A stretch of 64,000 bases of DNA, taken from positions 1-64,000 of the forward strand of contig JAOKBJ010000003.1 in the NCBI GenBank assembly GCA_028244835.1, given 5' to 3'. A program made the translations under genes and the position numbers. Shown here one piece after another: positions 23,666 through 33,608 of this stretch (the first letter of the stretch is position 1; every line of letters begins with the position of its first letter). The notes below the pieces were generated by a model, which was not told where the DNA came from, did not search any database, and was given only the letters and a program-made list of their open reading frames with translations. The DNA comes from Methylophilaceae bacterium (GTDB lineage: Bacteria > Pseudomonadota > Gammaproteobacteria > Burkholderiales > Methylophilaceae).

Positions 23666-25123
23666 TTAGAAAAGCCAATCAAGAATACCTTCCTTTTTTT
23701 TATTTTTATCAAAAACTCGATGTTTTTTATTTTTACTCGACTTCTTCTCTTCTTCATCAAGTACTTCTTCGTCAACCAAACCTTCTTCACTATCATCAAA
23801 AACCTGATGTTTTTTATTTTTACTCGGCTTATTTTTATTTTTATCAAGTACTTCCAATTCCTCAGTATATTCCTTGTTAAAAATTCTATGTTTCTTTTCA
23901 TTGTTGGAATTATCATTTATAGGTATTTCTATAGGTAATTCAGTTTCAATTAACTCACCAACTTTTATAGATATAATTTCCCCAGCTGCGGACATTAGAA
24001 TAATCAATGAATCATCTACCTGAATTATATTATTTAATATTTGAGAATCATCTAACTTAATTCTTGCTAAAATAGATCCATTAGCAATACTCAAAAAATG
24101 AATATATCCATCATAGTCGCCAAATACAATATAATCTTTAATTAGCGTTCCGGTTCTAATTCTTCTTGATTTCAAAGCTCCTTGACGCCATATTGTTTCA
24201 CCATCATCCTTATTTAATGCATAAATAGAGCCAGTATCGTGTGAAATAAACAAACTAAAGCCATTAAAAGCCATGCCATAAAAACTTGAAAATGGTCGAG
24301 TCCAAATAGTTTTACCATTTCTGCGATTTAAGGATGATATATCTCCATTGGTTGTAACCCCATAAATTACAGGCCCATCAATAATTGGATGGCTTGTTAT
24401 ATCATTTGCTCTTTCAATGTCTGTAGCACCTTTTGCACGTGAGATATTAGATTCCCAAACTAAGCCACCAGTAGGGCTATCAATCGCAATTAATTTTCCA
24501 CCAGGCAAGCCAAGATAGACAACCTTGTCTGAATAAGCTAATTTTCCTTCAGATTTAAAAGTTAAAGGTGGAATTGCCGCTTGATATTTCCATATAACAG
24601 AGCCGTCCTTAGTGTTGAGTTGAACAACTTTGTAACTATTAATTTTTACAACTATTTTTGAATCATAGATTATTGGCAATGAATTAACTACGCCTCCTAA
24701 TAAAACTTTCCAAATTAACTCTCCATCGTGGTCCATACACCATAAAAAACCATCAATAGTTGAGAAAAAAATATTTTCAGTGTCGCCAGATATTCCTGAG
24801 GCTATAGTAATTTCAACATTTTTTTCCCATAAAATATCTCCAGTTTCGATATTTAATTTTTTTATTGTTCCATCAGATGTAGCAGTAAATAAAAAATCAT
24901 CAGCATTAAAAATATCGAAATTTTCTCCGTTATGTTCACCGATAGTTTTTTTCCACATTACTTCAAGGTCAACAGAAATATTTTTTTTAAGATCTTTTAA
25001 GGGGGTAGGAATATCTACATACTCATTGCCAAAATAAGTTTCCTCAATTTGGTCATGAAGCTCTTGAACAGGGCCAAAGAAACAACTACTTAGAAGAAAG
25101 GCAATTAAAAAACCAAATTTCAT
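23666..25123 (-). CDS. bamB: Outer membrane assembly lipoprotein BamB with repeat-bearing tail
   Basis: 485 aa, against roughly 390 for typical BamB. Lipoprotein signal peptide with lipobox LSSC (Cys14). Propeller blades are marked by GDILWEKN, GSVIWKYQ, GGLVWESN, GKTIWTRP and GETIWRQG. After residue 406 comes a low-complexity, Lys/Glu-rich extension of 79 residues with three copies of a KKHRVFD-like motif (separate entry). It is a scaffold in the BAM complex. It overlaps yfgM by four bases. Confidence 0.92.
   Translation of the reverse strand: MKFGFLIAFLLSSCFFGPVQELHDQIEETYFGNEYVDIPTPLKDLKKNISVDLEVMWKKTIGEHNGENFDIFNADDFLFTATSDGTIKKLNIETGDILWEKNVEITIASGISGDTENIFFSTIDGFLWCMDHDGELIWKVLLGGVVNSLPIIYDSKIVVKINSYKVVQLNTKDGSVIWKYQAAIPPLTFKSEGKLAYSDKVVYLGLPGGKLIAIDSPTGGLVWESNISRAKGATDIERANDITSHPIIDGPVIYGVTTNGDISSLNRRNGKTIWTRPFSSFYGMAFNGFSLFISHDTGSIYALNKDDGETIWRQGALKSRRIRTGTLIKDYIVFGDYDGYIHFLSIANGSILARIKLDDSQILNNIIQVDDSLIILMSAAGEIISIKVGELIETELPIEIPINDNSNNEKKHRIFNKEYTEELEVLDKNKNKPSKNKKHQVFDDSEEGLVDEEVLDEEEKKSSKNKKHRVFDKNKKKEGILDWLF
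23669..23905 (-). repeat. C-terminal charged repeat region of BamB
   Basis: Residues 407-485 contain KKHRIFN (410-416), KKHQVFD (437-443) and KKHRVFD (466-472), the last two preceded by SKNK. Between them are acidic stretches such as DEEVLDEEEK. The DNA repeats accordingly and is prone to copy-number change. Confidence 0.8.
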
Positions 25124-25743
25124 TTGCCAATAGAATCTATTTTATTTTGTAATATTTTTCGCATGTCACCTCGGCCTTTATAGGACTGAAGACTATCAAG
25201 ATATGACTTACTTGCCTCTTCTTTATTACCCTGCTTTAAATAAATATCACCAATAATATCTTTTGCTAGAGTCTGAAAGCCGATTGTATTGATCTTTTTT
25301 GCTGATGACATTGCTTCGTCTAATTTATTGGTTACAAAATATAAATTAGCCAAATTATAATATGCCATTGACTGAATTGATTCTTCAGCTGCATTTTCAG
25401 ATGCCCAAATCAATTCTTTAATAGCTTCTTCATTTTTACTATCTTGGGAATACAATTTTGAAAGATATACAGCAGACCTTGCCGCATAAGGAGTATTGCT
25501 ATAGTTCTGCTTGAGTAAATCTATTTTTTCTTTAATTCCGTCTATATCAACTCTTTTTTTAACTAATATTTCTTGATATAGCTCAGAAGCTTCTTCTGTT
25601 TTTTTTATTTTTTGATCTGTATAAAAGCCGTAAGCAAAATAAACTCCAAAAAAAACTACGAAACCAGAAATAATTAAATATTTATATGAATTCCAAATAT
25701 TTTGTATTTTCTCAACTTGCTCTTCTTCTGTGTCTAAAGCCAT
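25120..25743 (-). CDS. yfgM: YfgM-like TPR protein, periplasmic chaperone partner of SecYEG
   Basis: 207 aa. Short cytosolic N-terminus (MALDTEEEQVEKIQNIWNSY), one membrane helix (about residues 22-42), then a periplasmic TPR region (YYNLANLYFVTNKLDEAMS, LAKDIIGDIYLKQGNKEEA). The gene order hisS-(ABC)-yfgM-bamB-der matches proteobacteria except for the ABC insertion. Confidence 0.9.
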   Translation of the reverse strand: MALDTEEEQVEKIQNIWNSYKYLIISGFVVFFGVYFAYGFYTDQKIKKTEEASELYQEILVKKRVDIDGIKEKIDLLKQNYSNTPYAARSAVYLSKLYSQDSKNEEAIKELIWASENAAEESIQSMAYYNLANLYFVTNKLDEAMSSAKKINTIGFQTLAKDIIGDIYLKQGNKEEASKSYLDSLQSYKGRGDMRKILQNKIDSIGK

Positions 25744-25744
25744 C

Positions 25745-26545
25745 TTATTTCCTTTTTGATAGATTTCCTGGGATTGACGCTAATAACTCTTTTGTATATT
25801 TAGTTTTTGGTTTGCTGAAAATTATATCAGTTTTTCCTTGCTCAATAAGTTTTCCATCCTTCATTACAATAACTTCATCTGCAATATGTCGAACTATTCT
25901 CAAGTCATGAGTTATAAAAAGATAAGTTAAGCCGAACTCTTTTTGCAATGATTTAAGAAGTTGAACAATTTGTGCTTGAACTGAAACATCTAGTGCTGAT
26001 ACTGGTTCATCGCATATAACCAGTTCGGGTTCTAAGATTAATGCTCGTGCAATCCCTATCCTTTGTCTCTGACCTCCTGAAAATTGATGGGGATATTTTA
26101 AAAGGTCTCCCTCAACAAGGCCAACTCTTTTTATCATACTTAGTATTTTGGAATATTGCATTGCAGAATCACCGATATCATGAATTTTTAAAGGCTCTTC
26201 CATAATTTTTATTATTTTCATTCTTGGATTTAACGAAGCATACGGATCTTGGAAAATCATTTGTATATTTTTTCTAGTTCGTTTTAGCTCTTCGCCATTG
26301 ATTGTTCGTATATTTTTATCTTTAAAAATAATCGAGCCTTTATCAATTTCAACTAATCGAATTAGGCTTTTTGCAAGTGTAGATTTTCCACTTCCAGACT
26401 CACCAACAACAGCAAGTGTAATACCTTTTTTAATGCTAATAGATATATTATCTAATGCCTGAATTGAGGAGCGAGTTCTGGAGAAAAAGCCCTCCGTTTT
26501 AACAAATTCTTTTGATAAGTTTTTAGCTTCTAATAAGGCTGTCAT
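25745..26545 (-). CDS. Oligopeptide-type ABC transporter ATP-binding protein (second half, OppF/YejF-C-like)
   Basis: 266 aa. Walker A GESGSGKST, Q-loop QDPYASLNPRM, signature FSGGQRQRIGIARAL, Walker B LVICDEPVSALD, and the C-terminal KYTKELLASIPG resembling the oligopeptide HPY tail. Lies one base before yfgM and six bases after its partner ATPase. No permease or binding-protein gene is nearby. It may be half of a split YejF-like protein. Confidence 0.9.
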   Translation of the reverse strand: MTALLEAKNLSKEFVKTEGFFSRTRSSIQALDNISISIKKGITLAVVGESGSGKSTLAKSLIRLVEIDKGSIIFKDKNIRTINGEELKRTRKNIQMIFQDPYASLNPRMKIIKIMEEPLKIHDIGDSAMQYSKILSMIKRVGLVEGDLLKYPHQFSGGQRQRIGIARALILEPELVICDEPVSALDVSVQAQIVQLLKSLQKEFGLTYLFITHDLRIVRHIADEVIVMKDGKLIEQGKTDIIFSKPKTKYTKELLASIPGNLSKRK

Positions 26546-26551
26546 ATGCTA

Positions 26552-27385
26552 TTAACCCATCACTCTTTTTAAAGCAGAGTAATCTATTGGTTTTAAATCT
26601 TTTTTACCTTTAGAATCAGGGACACAATCAAGTAGAGCTTTGGTATAAGGATGTTTTGGATTTTTTAATACATTTGAAACATTTCCTTGTTCAACAATTT
26701 CACCTTGATACATTACAGCTACATCATCAGCAATATCGTTTACGACGCCAAAATCATGAGTAATAAAAAGCATGGTCATTTTATATTTAATTTTCAAATT
26801 GTGTAAAAGATTTAAAATTTGAGCTTGAACAGTAACATCCAATGCAGTCGTTGGTTCGTCAGCAATTAATAATTTAGGTGAGCACGAAATTGCCATAGCA
26901 ATCATAACTCTTTGCCTTTGCCCCCCTGAAAGCTCATCTGGATAACTATTTATTCTATCTGTTGGGATGCCTACAATATTAAGCAACTCTTCAACGCGCA
27001 TACTTAGATCAGCTTTATTTAATTTTTCATGCACATCAATTGCTTCCTTAATTTGATAGCCAATTGTAAGGACGGGATTGAGAGAGGTCATTGGCTCTTG
27101 AAAAATCATTGCAATATCCTTACCCCTCTTCTTTCTTATCTCTTCTTTAGTTAGACTAAGCAAATTAATGCCTTCAAAAACTATATTTCCAGACATATTT
27201 AACTGCGGGGATAGTAGCTGCATAACTGATAAAGCCGTTAAACTTTTTCCACTCCCAGACTCACCAACAATACATGTAGTTTTACCTTTTTCTAGGCTTA
27301 AAGAAATATTTTTTACGAGTTTAAACCTAGAATTTTTATTAGAATAAACTTTTAAGTTATTGATTTTTAGTATATTATTTTTCAA
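26552..27385 (-). CDS. Oligopeptide-type ABC transporter ATP-binding protein (first half, OppD/YejF-N-like)
   Basis: 277 aa. Walker A GESGSGKSL, Q-loop QEPMTSLNPVL, signature LSGGQRQRVMIAMAI, Walker B LLIADEPTTALD, and a C-terminal KHPYTKALLDCVP typical of peptide-transporter ATPases. Its start overlaps the end of hisS by 11 bases. Together with the next gene it totals about the length of the two-domain YejF ATPase. The membrane subunits must be elsewhere. Confidence 0.9.
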   Translation of the reverse strand: MKNNILKINNLKVYSNKNSRFKLVKNISLSLEKGKTTCIVGESGSGKSLTALSVMQLLSPQLNMSGNIVFEGINLLSLTKEEIRKKRGKDIAMIFQEPMTSLNPVLTIGYQIKEAIDVHEKLNKADLSMRVEELLNIVGIPTDRINSYPDELSGGQRQRVMIAMAISCSPKLLIADEPTTALDVTVQAQILNLLHNLKIKYKMTMLFITHDFGVVNDIADDVAVMYQGEIVEQGNVSNVLKNPKHPYTKALLDCVPDSKGKKDLKPIDYSALKRVMG

Positions 27386-28652
27386 AATTTATTTTATCTT
27401 TAATATATAGAGATAGGGTTTGCTCGTCGACACTCTCTTGGATTCCATCTTTGCGAATAAGTTTTACTTGAATTTTTTTATTATCAGCTTCCTGATCTCC
27501 AATTATTAAAGCAACTTTTGCCCCACTTTTATCAGCTTTTTTCATTTGAGATTTAAAGCTAGATCCCTCTATATTTAAACTTACTTTTAGCTCCTCATTT
27601 CTTAATTTTTCGGCAATAAAAAAAGCAAATGGTCTCGCCATCTCGCCAAGATTTACAATATAAACATCGGGTAATATATTATTATTATTTTTATTTAAAT
27701 CTTCAAGTAATAAGATTATTCTTTCTATCCCAATTGCGAAGCCACATGCTGAAGTTGGGTTACCACCTATTCTTTCAACTAAAAAATCATACCGACCTCC
27801 TCCTGCAATAGTTCCCTGACTTCCTAAGTCACTTGATACCCATTCAAACACAGTACGATTATAGTAATCTAGCCCTCTTACGAGCCTTGTATTTATTTTA
27901 AAAGGCAAGTTATGACTTTTGAGAATACTGCAAAGATTTTCAAAATGTTGCTTTGCTTCATTTGATAAATAATCAATAAGCTTGGGAGCAGAATTCAACA
28001 TAGATTGCATTTCTTTATTTTTACTATCTAATATTCTTAAAGGATTTTCATGCAAGCGCCTTAAAGCATCATCATCTAAAACTTCTCTATTGTCCTCAAA
28101 ATACTCAATTAACTTTTTTCTATAAATAACCCTATCATTTGGGTCTCCAATTGAATTTAGTTCCAAGGTAATGTTCTTTAGGCCTAATGATTTCCAAAGC
28201 CTTGCTAGCAATAATATTTGCTCTGCATCAGACTCTGGCTTTTCAAAACCAAACGCCTCAACTCCAACCTGATGAAATTGCCTTTGTCTTCCCTTTTGAA
28301 CATTTTCATGTCTAAACATAGCCCCTCGATAAAATAACTTCACAGGCCCATTGTAAGTAAGGCTATTTTCAACAACCGCCCTCACGCACCCTGCAGTTCC
28401 TTCAGGCCTTAGAGTTAATTTGTCTTTATTTAGATGGTCTTCCCAGCTATACATTTCTTTTTCGACAATATCGGTATGAGATCCAACACTCTCAACAAAT
28501 AATCCAGTTGGCTCAACTAGAGGAAGCCCTATCTCTTGATAATGGTATTGATCTAAAACAGATAACACTTTCTCTTCAAAAAAACGGCACAACCTTTGCC
28601 TTTCTGGTAAGACATCATAAAAACCTTTCAATGTTTGAAATTTTTTAGCCAT
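27375..28652 (-). CDS. hisS: Histidine--tRNA ligase
   Basis: 425 aa class II synthetase. It has the N-terminal LKGFYDVLPE, motif 2 LFYRGAMFRHENVQKGRQRQFHQ, and the His-specific LVRGLDYYNRTVFE and GGGRYDFLVERIGG. A C-terminal anticodon-binding domain follows. It overlaps the downstream ATPase gene by 11 bases and follows ispG by 2 bases. Confidence 0.96.
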   Translation of the reverse strand: MAKKFQTLKGFYDVLPERQRLCRFFEEKVLSVLDQYHYQEIGLPLVEPTGLFVESVGSHTDIVEKEMYSWEDHLNKDKLTLRPEGTAGCVRAVVENSLTYNGPVKLFYRGAMFRHENVQKGRQRQFHQVGVEAFGFEKPESDAEQILLLARLWKSLGLKNITLELNSIGDPNDRVIYRKKLIEYFEDNREVLDDDALRRLHENPLRILDSKNKEMQSMLNSAPKLIDYLSNEAKQHFENLCSILKSHNLPFKINTRLVRGLDYYNRTVFEWVSSDLGSQGTIAGGGRYDFLVERIGGNPTSACGFAIGIERIILLLEDLNKNNNNILPDVYIVNLGEMARPFAFFIAEKLRNEELKVSLNIEGSSFKSQMKKADKSGAKVALIIGDQEADNKKIQVKLIRKDGIQESVDEQTLSLYIKDKINFEK

Positions 28653-28654
28653 TT

Positions 28655-29878
28655 TTATTTTTTTCTGCTTATCCGGTAGTTTTTGTCAACGTATGTATCG
28701 ATTATATCTATAAACTCAACTCCGATATTATCACCTTTTAAAGTAACTGTTTTTATTCCATCTACAAACACTGGAGCAACTGGTATTTCACCGGTTCCAG
28801 GCAGGCTTATCCCTAAATTTGCCATTTTTGATTCACCAGGCCCATTTACAACGCAACCCATAACTGCAACAGTCATTTCTTCAACACCTTGATATTTATC
28901 TTTCCATCGAGGCATACTTTCTCTAAGGTACCCTTGTATATCTCCAGCTAATTTCTGAAAAAAGGTTGAAGTTGTTCTTCCGCATCCAGGGCAAGCTATT
29001 ACAATTGGTGAAAAAGCACGAATGCCCATTGTTTGAAGTAATTCTTGAGCAACAATTACTTCTTTTGCTCTAGACTCATTGGGCGCTGGGGTTAGCGATA
29101 TACGGATAGTATCCCCAATTTTATTTTGTAAGAGATATCCCATTGCCGCCGATGAAGCAACTATTCCTTTTGTTCCTATTCCAGCCTCAGTTAACCCAAG
29201 ATGGAGTGGATAATTACATCGTTTTGATAGATTTGTGTAAACCTCAATTAAATCTTGCACATCACTTACCTTGCAAGAAACAATTATTTTATTTTCGGAT
29301 AATCCTAAATCTTTTGCCCGGTTAGCACTGTCAATAACTGAGAGGATAAGCGCTTCTTTCATAACTGACTTTGCTGAAATAGGCTGCTTTAAAAGAGCAT
29401 TTTTATCCATAAGTACCTTAAGCATTTCTTGGTCTAAACTTCCCCAATTCACACCAATTCTGATGGGCTTATCATGATCAATTGCTATTTTAATCATTGT
29501 AGCAAACTGATCATCACCCTTGATGCCCCTACCAACATTGCCAGGATTAATCCTATATTTATCAAGCGCGCCAGCGCATTCAGAAAACTTTTTTAATAGC
29601 TTATGCCCGTTATAATGAAAATCTCCTATTAAAGGTACATTACAACCCATAGCCAATAAATCTTGCTTTATGCCATATACCTCTTTAGCAGCTTCTTCAT
29701 CGTTTACTGTAATTCTCACAAGCTCTGAACCTGCTCTCCATAATTCATTTACTTGATTAACAGTAGATTTACGATTAGCTGTATCAGTATTTGTCATTGA
29801 TTGAACAACAGTTGGAGCTCCACCTCCAACGGCTACAGGCCCAACAAAAACTTGCAATCTATTTTTATTTATTTTCAT
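28655..29878 (-). CDS. ispG: 4-hydroxy-3-methylbut-2-en-1-yl diphosphate synthase IspG
   Basis: 407 aa. N-terminal TIM barrel ([10 protein letters not shown] onward) and C-terminal [4Fe-4S] domain with CPGCGR and GCVVNGPGE ligands. It works in the MEP isoprenoid pathway. It is longer than the 372-aa E. coli enzyme, with an insertion between the barrel and cluster parts that is seen in many alpha- and betaproteobacteria. The usual rodZ or pilus gene between ispG and rlmN is absent; the gap is 5 bases. Confidence 0.96.
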   Translation of the reverse strand: MKINKNRLQVFVGPVAVGGGAPTVVQSMTNTDTANRKSTVNQVNELWRAGSELVRITVNDEEAAKEVYGIKQDLLAMGCNVPLIGDFHYNGHKLLKKFSECAGALDKYRINPGNVGRGIKGDDQFATMIKIAIDHDKPIRIGVNWGSLDQEMLKVLMDKNALLKQPISAKSVMKEALILSVIDSANRAKDLGLSENKIIVSCKVSDVQDLIEVYTNLSKRCNYPLHLGLTEAGIGTKGIVASSAAMGYLLQNKIGDTIRISLTPAPNESRAKEVIVAQELLQTMGIRAFSPIVIACPGCGRTTSTFFQKLAGDIQGYLRESMPRWKDKYQGVEEMTVAVMGCVVNGPGESKMANLGISLPGTGEIPVAPVFVDGIKTVTLKGDNIGVEFIDIIDTYVDKNYRISRKK

Positions 29879-29883
29879 TTCTT

Positions 29884-30984
29884 TTAAATGTTACGTACAA
29901 AAGATATTTTTTCACTTCTTTTAGTTTTATCTTGAACCTGTCCAGCTAATTGCCCACAAGCAGCATCAATATCTTCGCCTCTTGTTTTTCTTATAGTAGT
30001 TATAATACCCTCATCAGCTAAAACCTCTTTAAATCTGATCATTGTTTTTTTATCAGAACATTTATATCCACTGTTTGGAAAAGAGTTAAAAGGAATAAGA
30101 TTAAATTTACAAGGCACATCTTTTACTAAATCAATTAATTCTTTTGCTTGAGCTATAGAGTCATTTACCCCTTTGAGCATTACATATTCGAAAGTAACGA
30201 AATCTCGAGGAGCAAATTCAATATATCGTAAACATGCTGACATTAAATCTTTTAAAGGATATTTTTTGTTTATTGGTACAAGCGCATCTCGCAAATTATT
30301 ATTTGGGGCATGAAGAGAAACCGCTAAAGCTACAGGGCAATCTATCCTAAGCTTATCCATTGCAGGAACAAGACCACTTGTAGAAAGAGTAACTTTTCTT
30401 CGACTAAGGCCATAAACTTGGTCATCCAGCATCATTTCTAATGAATACACTACATTGTTATAATTGGTTAAAGGCTCACCCATTCCCATCAAAACTACAT
30501 TTGAAATAATACGTTTTTCAAGGTTTAAATGGCTGTAATTTTTCTGCTTCCTAAGTAGTTTATTTGCTAGCCATAATTGACCAATAATTTCTCCTGAAGT
30601 AAGATTCCTATTAAAGCCTTGCCTACCTGTAGAACAAAAAGTGCATTCTAAAGCGCAACCAACTTGAGATGAAATACAAAGAGTGCCACGATCTTCTTCA
30701 GGAATAAAAACAGTTTCAATTCCATTACTTGCTCCAACATTAAGTAACCATTTTCTTGTTCCATCTAAAGATAGCTCATCAAGATTGATCTCGGGTATTT
30801 GAATGTTAGCGTTATTTGTAAGTGTGTTCTGAAATGATTTTGCAACATCTGTCATTGCTCCAAAATTATTTTCATTAAAGTAATATATCCAACGCAAAAG
30901 TTGTTTTGCACGATATGGTTTATGACCAAACTGTTCAATATATTTAGTTAATTGTTCGCGATTAAACTCAAGTAAGTTATCCAA
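29884..30984 (-). CDS. rlmN: Dual-specificity 23S rRNA/tRNA adenine-C2 methyltransferase RlmN
   Basis: 366 aa radical-SAM enzyme. Cluster motif CTFCSTG, preceded by [17 protein letters not shown]; and the C-terminal [11 protein letters not shown] holding the methyl-carrier Cys. It methylates A2503 of 23S rRNA and A37 of some tRNAs. It follows ndk by 8 bases, a conserved pairing. Confidence 0.96.
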   Translation of the reverse strand: MDNLLEFNREQLTKYIEQFGHKPYRAKQLLRWIYYFNENNFGAMTDVAKSFQNTLTNNANIQIPEINLDELSLDGTRKWLLNVGASNGIETVFIPEEDRGTLCISSQVGCALECTFCSTGRQGFNRNLTSGEIIGQLWLANKLLRKQKNYSHLNLEKRIISNVVLMGMGEPLTNYNNVVYSLEMMLDDQVYGLSRRKVTLSTSGLVPAMDKLRIDCPVALAVSLHAPNNNLRDALVPINKKYPLKDLMSACLRYIEFAPRDFVTFEYVMLKGVNDSIAQAKELIDLVKDVPCKFNLIPFNSFPNSGYKCSDKKTMIRFKEVLADEGIITTIRKTRGEDIDAACGQLAGQVQDKTKRSEKISFVRNI

Positions 30985-30992
30985 GAATTATT

Positions 30993-31397
30993 TTAACCAA
31001 AGAAATGATCAATCTCGATACCTGCATTCTCGAGCGAATCAGAACCATGCACTGCGTTAGCATCAATGCTATCTGCAAAATCAGCTCTTATAGTTCCAGC
31101 ATCGGCTTCTTTAGGGTTAGTTGCACCCATTAATTCACGATTTAAAGAAACAGCATTATCCCCTTCAAGCACCTGAATCATAACGGGTCCTGAAATCATA
31201 AAGCTAACAAGGTCATTAAAAAAAGGTCTATCCTTATGGACCTCATAAAAACCCTCTGCTTCCTCTTGGGTTAGAGATATCATTTGAGCTTGAATAATTT
31301 TTAAGCCTGCCTTTTCAAAGCGACTGTAAATTTCACCAATAACATTCTTTTTAACTGCATCGGGCTTAATAATTGATAAAGTTTTTTCAATTGTCAT
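30993..31397 (-). CDS. ndk: Nucleoside diphosphate kinase
   Basis: 134 aa from the second of two close ATGs (31397), which has GGAG eight bases upstream; the ATG at 31403 is only one base from that site. [18 protein letters not shown] is the signature N-terminus, and the catalytic His lies in NAVHGSDS. It is the first gene of the ndk-to-der minus-strand run; 31404-31545 is a shared promoter-bearing gap with the divergent trhO gene. Confidence 0.96.
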   Translation of the reverse strand: MTIEKTLSIIKPDAVKKNVIGEIYSRFEKAGLKIIQAQMISLTQEEAEGFYEVHKDRPFFNDLVSFMISGPVMIQVLEGDNAVSLNRELMGATNPKEADAGTIRADFADSIDANAVHGSDSLENAGIEIDHFFG

Positions 31398-31545
31398 ACA
31401 CATTCTCCATTATTTATTTTACATCTTGTAAAGAGCGTTAAAATAACATTTTTTACTAATAAAATAAATGACTTATGTTGCTATTAACACTCCATTCAAT
31501 TTAAACATGGCATACAATATTTAAATTTATATTATATAGTTAATT

Positions 31546-32481
31546 ATGGCTTTATTTTTCACTACAGCGTTTTATCATTTTGTTACCATTAATGACATCA
31601 AGAATATGCAAAGCATTATTCAAGATTATTGCGATAGAACATCAATTAAAGGCACTATACTAATTGCTAATGAGGGTATTAATGGAACGATTTCTGGTAA
31701 AGAAAAAGAAATTTTAGAATTTCATAAATTTATCAAATATGACCAAATATTTTCTAACGTATTTCAGCTCTTAGAATATAAAAGTTCCTGGTCAAATAAC
31801 AATCCTTTTTATAGGATGAAGGTTAGACTAAAAAAAGAAATAGTAGCACTTGGGATTCCTGAAGTTAGCCCAACTAAAAAGGTGGGGACCTATGTAAAAC
31901 CTGAAGAATGGAACAGCTTGATAAGTGATCCTGATATTATTCTTATTGATACTAGAAATGGATATGAGGTAGATATAGGTACCTTCAAAAATGCTATAAA
32001 TCCCAAAACATCCTCCTTTAGAGAATTTCCAGAATATGTAAAAAAAAATCTTAATTCAAAAAAAAATAAGAAGGTTGCAATGTTTTGTACGGGTGGTATT
32101 CGTTGCGAAAAAGCAAGCTCATATATGATGGAAGAAGGATTTGATGAGGTATATCACCTGCAAGGCGGTATTTTAAAATATCTTGAAAAAGTTCCAGAAA
32201 AAGATAGCTTGTGGCAAGGAGAATGTTTTGTTTTTGATCAAAGGGTTGCTGTAACTAACGGATTAAGAGAGGGTAAATATAATCAATGTTTTGCTTGTCG
32301 TCACCCATTGTCACCAGAAGAAATTCACTCTGAAAAATATATTGAAGGTATTTCATGTTGTTATTGCATCAATAAAATCTCTAAAGAAAAAAAAGCTAAT
32401 TTAAAAGAAAGACAAAAACAAATTAGCCTCGCAAAAGCCAGAGGAGATGATCACATAGGGAAAATTATTAAAAAAAAATGA
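31546..32481 (+). CDS. trhO: tRNA uridine(34) hydroxylase TrhO (YceA), rhodanese family
   Basis: 311 aa. N-terminal region with LIANEGINGTISG, a rhodanese domain (about residues 120-220) with the active-site loop CTGGIRCEK, and a C-terminal Cys-rich segment (CFACRHPLSPEE, CCYC) that probably binds zinc. It hydroxylates U34 of certain tRNAs in an oxygen-dependent way. No strong ribosome binding site precedes the ATG, so the start is the first in-frame ATG fitting the family. Confidence 0.94.
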   Translation: MALFFTTAFYHFVTINDIKNMQSIIQDYCDRTSIKGTILIANEGINGTISGKEKEILEFHKFIKYDQIFSNVFQLLEYKSSWSNNNPFYRMKVRLKKEIVALGIPEVSPTKKVGTYVKPEEWNSLISDPDIILIDTRNGYEVDIGTFKNAINPKTSSFREFPEYVKKNLNSKKNKKVAMFCTGGIRCEKASSYMMEEGFDEVYHLQGGILKYLEKVPEKDSLWQGECFVFDQRVAVTNGLREGKYNQCFACRHPLSPEEIHSEKYIEGISCCYCINKISKEKKANLKERQKQISLAKARGDDHIGKIIKKK

Positions 32482-32590
32482 GGCTCTTAAATATAAATAG
32501 CAAGTTTAAAAATTTTCATATATTTCTATGTCATTGCTTCGTAATTACTCTAAATAAGATCAATACATTATAATAAAAAATAATATCAAT

Positions 32591-33607
32591 ATGAAGAAAA
32601 AAATGACAAAAATAAGTTGGGCAATATTAGGTGCTGCAAGAGTCAATGAAAGGCTTATTCCAGCAATTATTAAAAGCAAGCAAGCTAAATTAGTCGCTAT
32701 TGGGAGCCGCAGGCAAAATGCAGCAGAAGAATGTATTAAAAAATATGCTCCGGAATGTATACAAGAAATAGAATTCCATTCAGGTTTCGATTCAATACTA
32801 AGCAATAAAGAAATAGATGTGATTTATATTCCCTTATCTAATGAAGAGCACACAGAAACAGCATTAAAAGCAATTAGAAATAAAAAACATGTTCTTGTTG
32901 AAAAGCCAATGGCGATTAAGTCAAAAGAAGTTCAGCTGCTCATAGATGAGGCAAAAGAGAATAATGTAAAAATTATGGAAGGCTTTATGTATGCATTTCA
33001 CCCTCAATTTGATCGTATTCAAAATATTATTCAATCCAATATTTTAGGGGAAGTAAATTATGCCCACTCAATGTTTTCATTCCCCATTAAGCCTGCTAGG
33101 CATTACCGTATAAATCGAACAATTGAAAACGGTGGTGGTGCACTTTGGGACATAGGTCCATATGCAATTCACACCATAAGGAGTTGTTTTAAAGAAAATC
33201 CCATAAGGGTATATGGGCAATCCAAACTAAATGAGCATGGTGCAGATATATCCACTACAGGAATGATAGATTTTGGTTTAAATAAAAAAGCAACGTTTGA
33301 TATTAGTTTTGAGTGTATTCGTCGTTCTGAATTCGAAGTCTATGGTCCAAATGGACGATTAAAATGTCCTTTAGTTTGGCAGCCAGATAATTTACCCGCT
33401 AAGATTATTTACTCAACAGAAAAATCAGGGCTTAAAGAAGAGACGGTGCCGACAGCAAACCACTTTGATTTAGAAATAGAGCATTTTAATTCCGCCATCA
33501 TTCAGGATAAAAAATTAAAATTAAGTGGTACGGATGCAATATGGAATTCAAAAACACTTGAAGCTATTCAAAAGAGCATCTTAACTAACGAATGGGTAAC
33601 TTTATAA
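32591..33607 (+). CDS. Gfo/Idh/MocA-family oxidoreductase
   Basis: 338 aa. N-terminal Rossmann fold (ISWAILGAARVNERL), the family motif EKPMAIKSKEV, and the catalytic-region GGGALWDIGPYAIHTIR. Such enzymes are NAD(P)-dependent sugar dehydrogenases or reductases. ATG at 32603 is an alternative start. It precedes a HAD phosphatase and the RfaH-like gene on the same strand, beside the polysaccharide locus, so a role in sugar metabolism is likely. Confidence 0.9.
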   Translation: MKKKMTKISWAILGAARVNERLIPAIIKSKQAKLVAIGSRRQNAAEECIKKYAPECIQEIEFHSGFDSILSNKEIDVIYIPLSNEEHTETALKAIRNKKHVLVEKPMAIKSKEVQLLIDEAKENNVKIMEGFMYAFHPQFDRIQNIIQSNILGEVNYAHSMFSFPIKPARHYRINRTIENGGGALWDIGPYAIHTIRSCFKENPIRVYGQSKLNEHGADISTTGMIDFGLNKKATFDISFECIRRSEFEVYGPNGRLKCPLVWQPDNLPAKIIYSTEKSGLKEETVPTANHFDLEIEHFNSAIIQDKKLKLSGTDAIWNSKTLEAIQKSILTNEWVTL

Positions 33608-33608
33608 C

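Noticed and set aside
23644-23916. Lys/Ile-rich open frame within bamB
   Set aside because: It is an out-of-frame reading of the BamB repeat tail; the repeats explain its openness.
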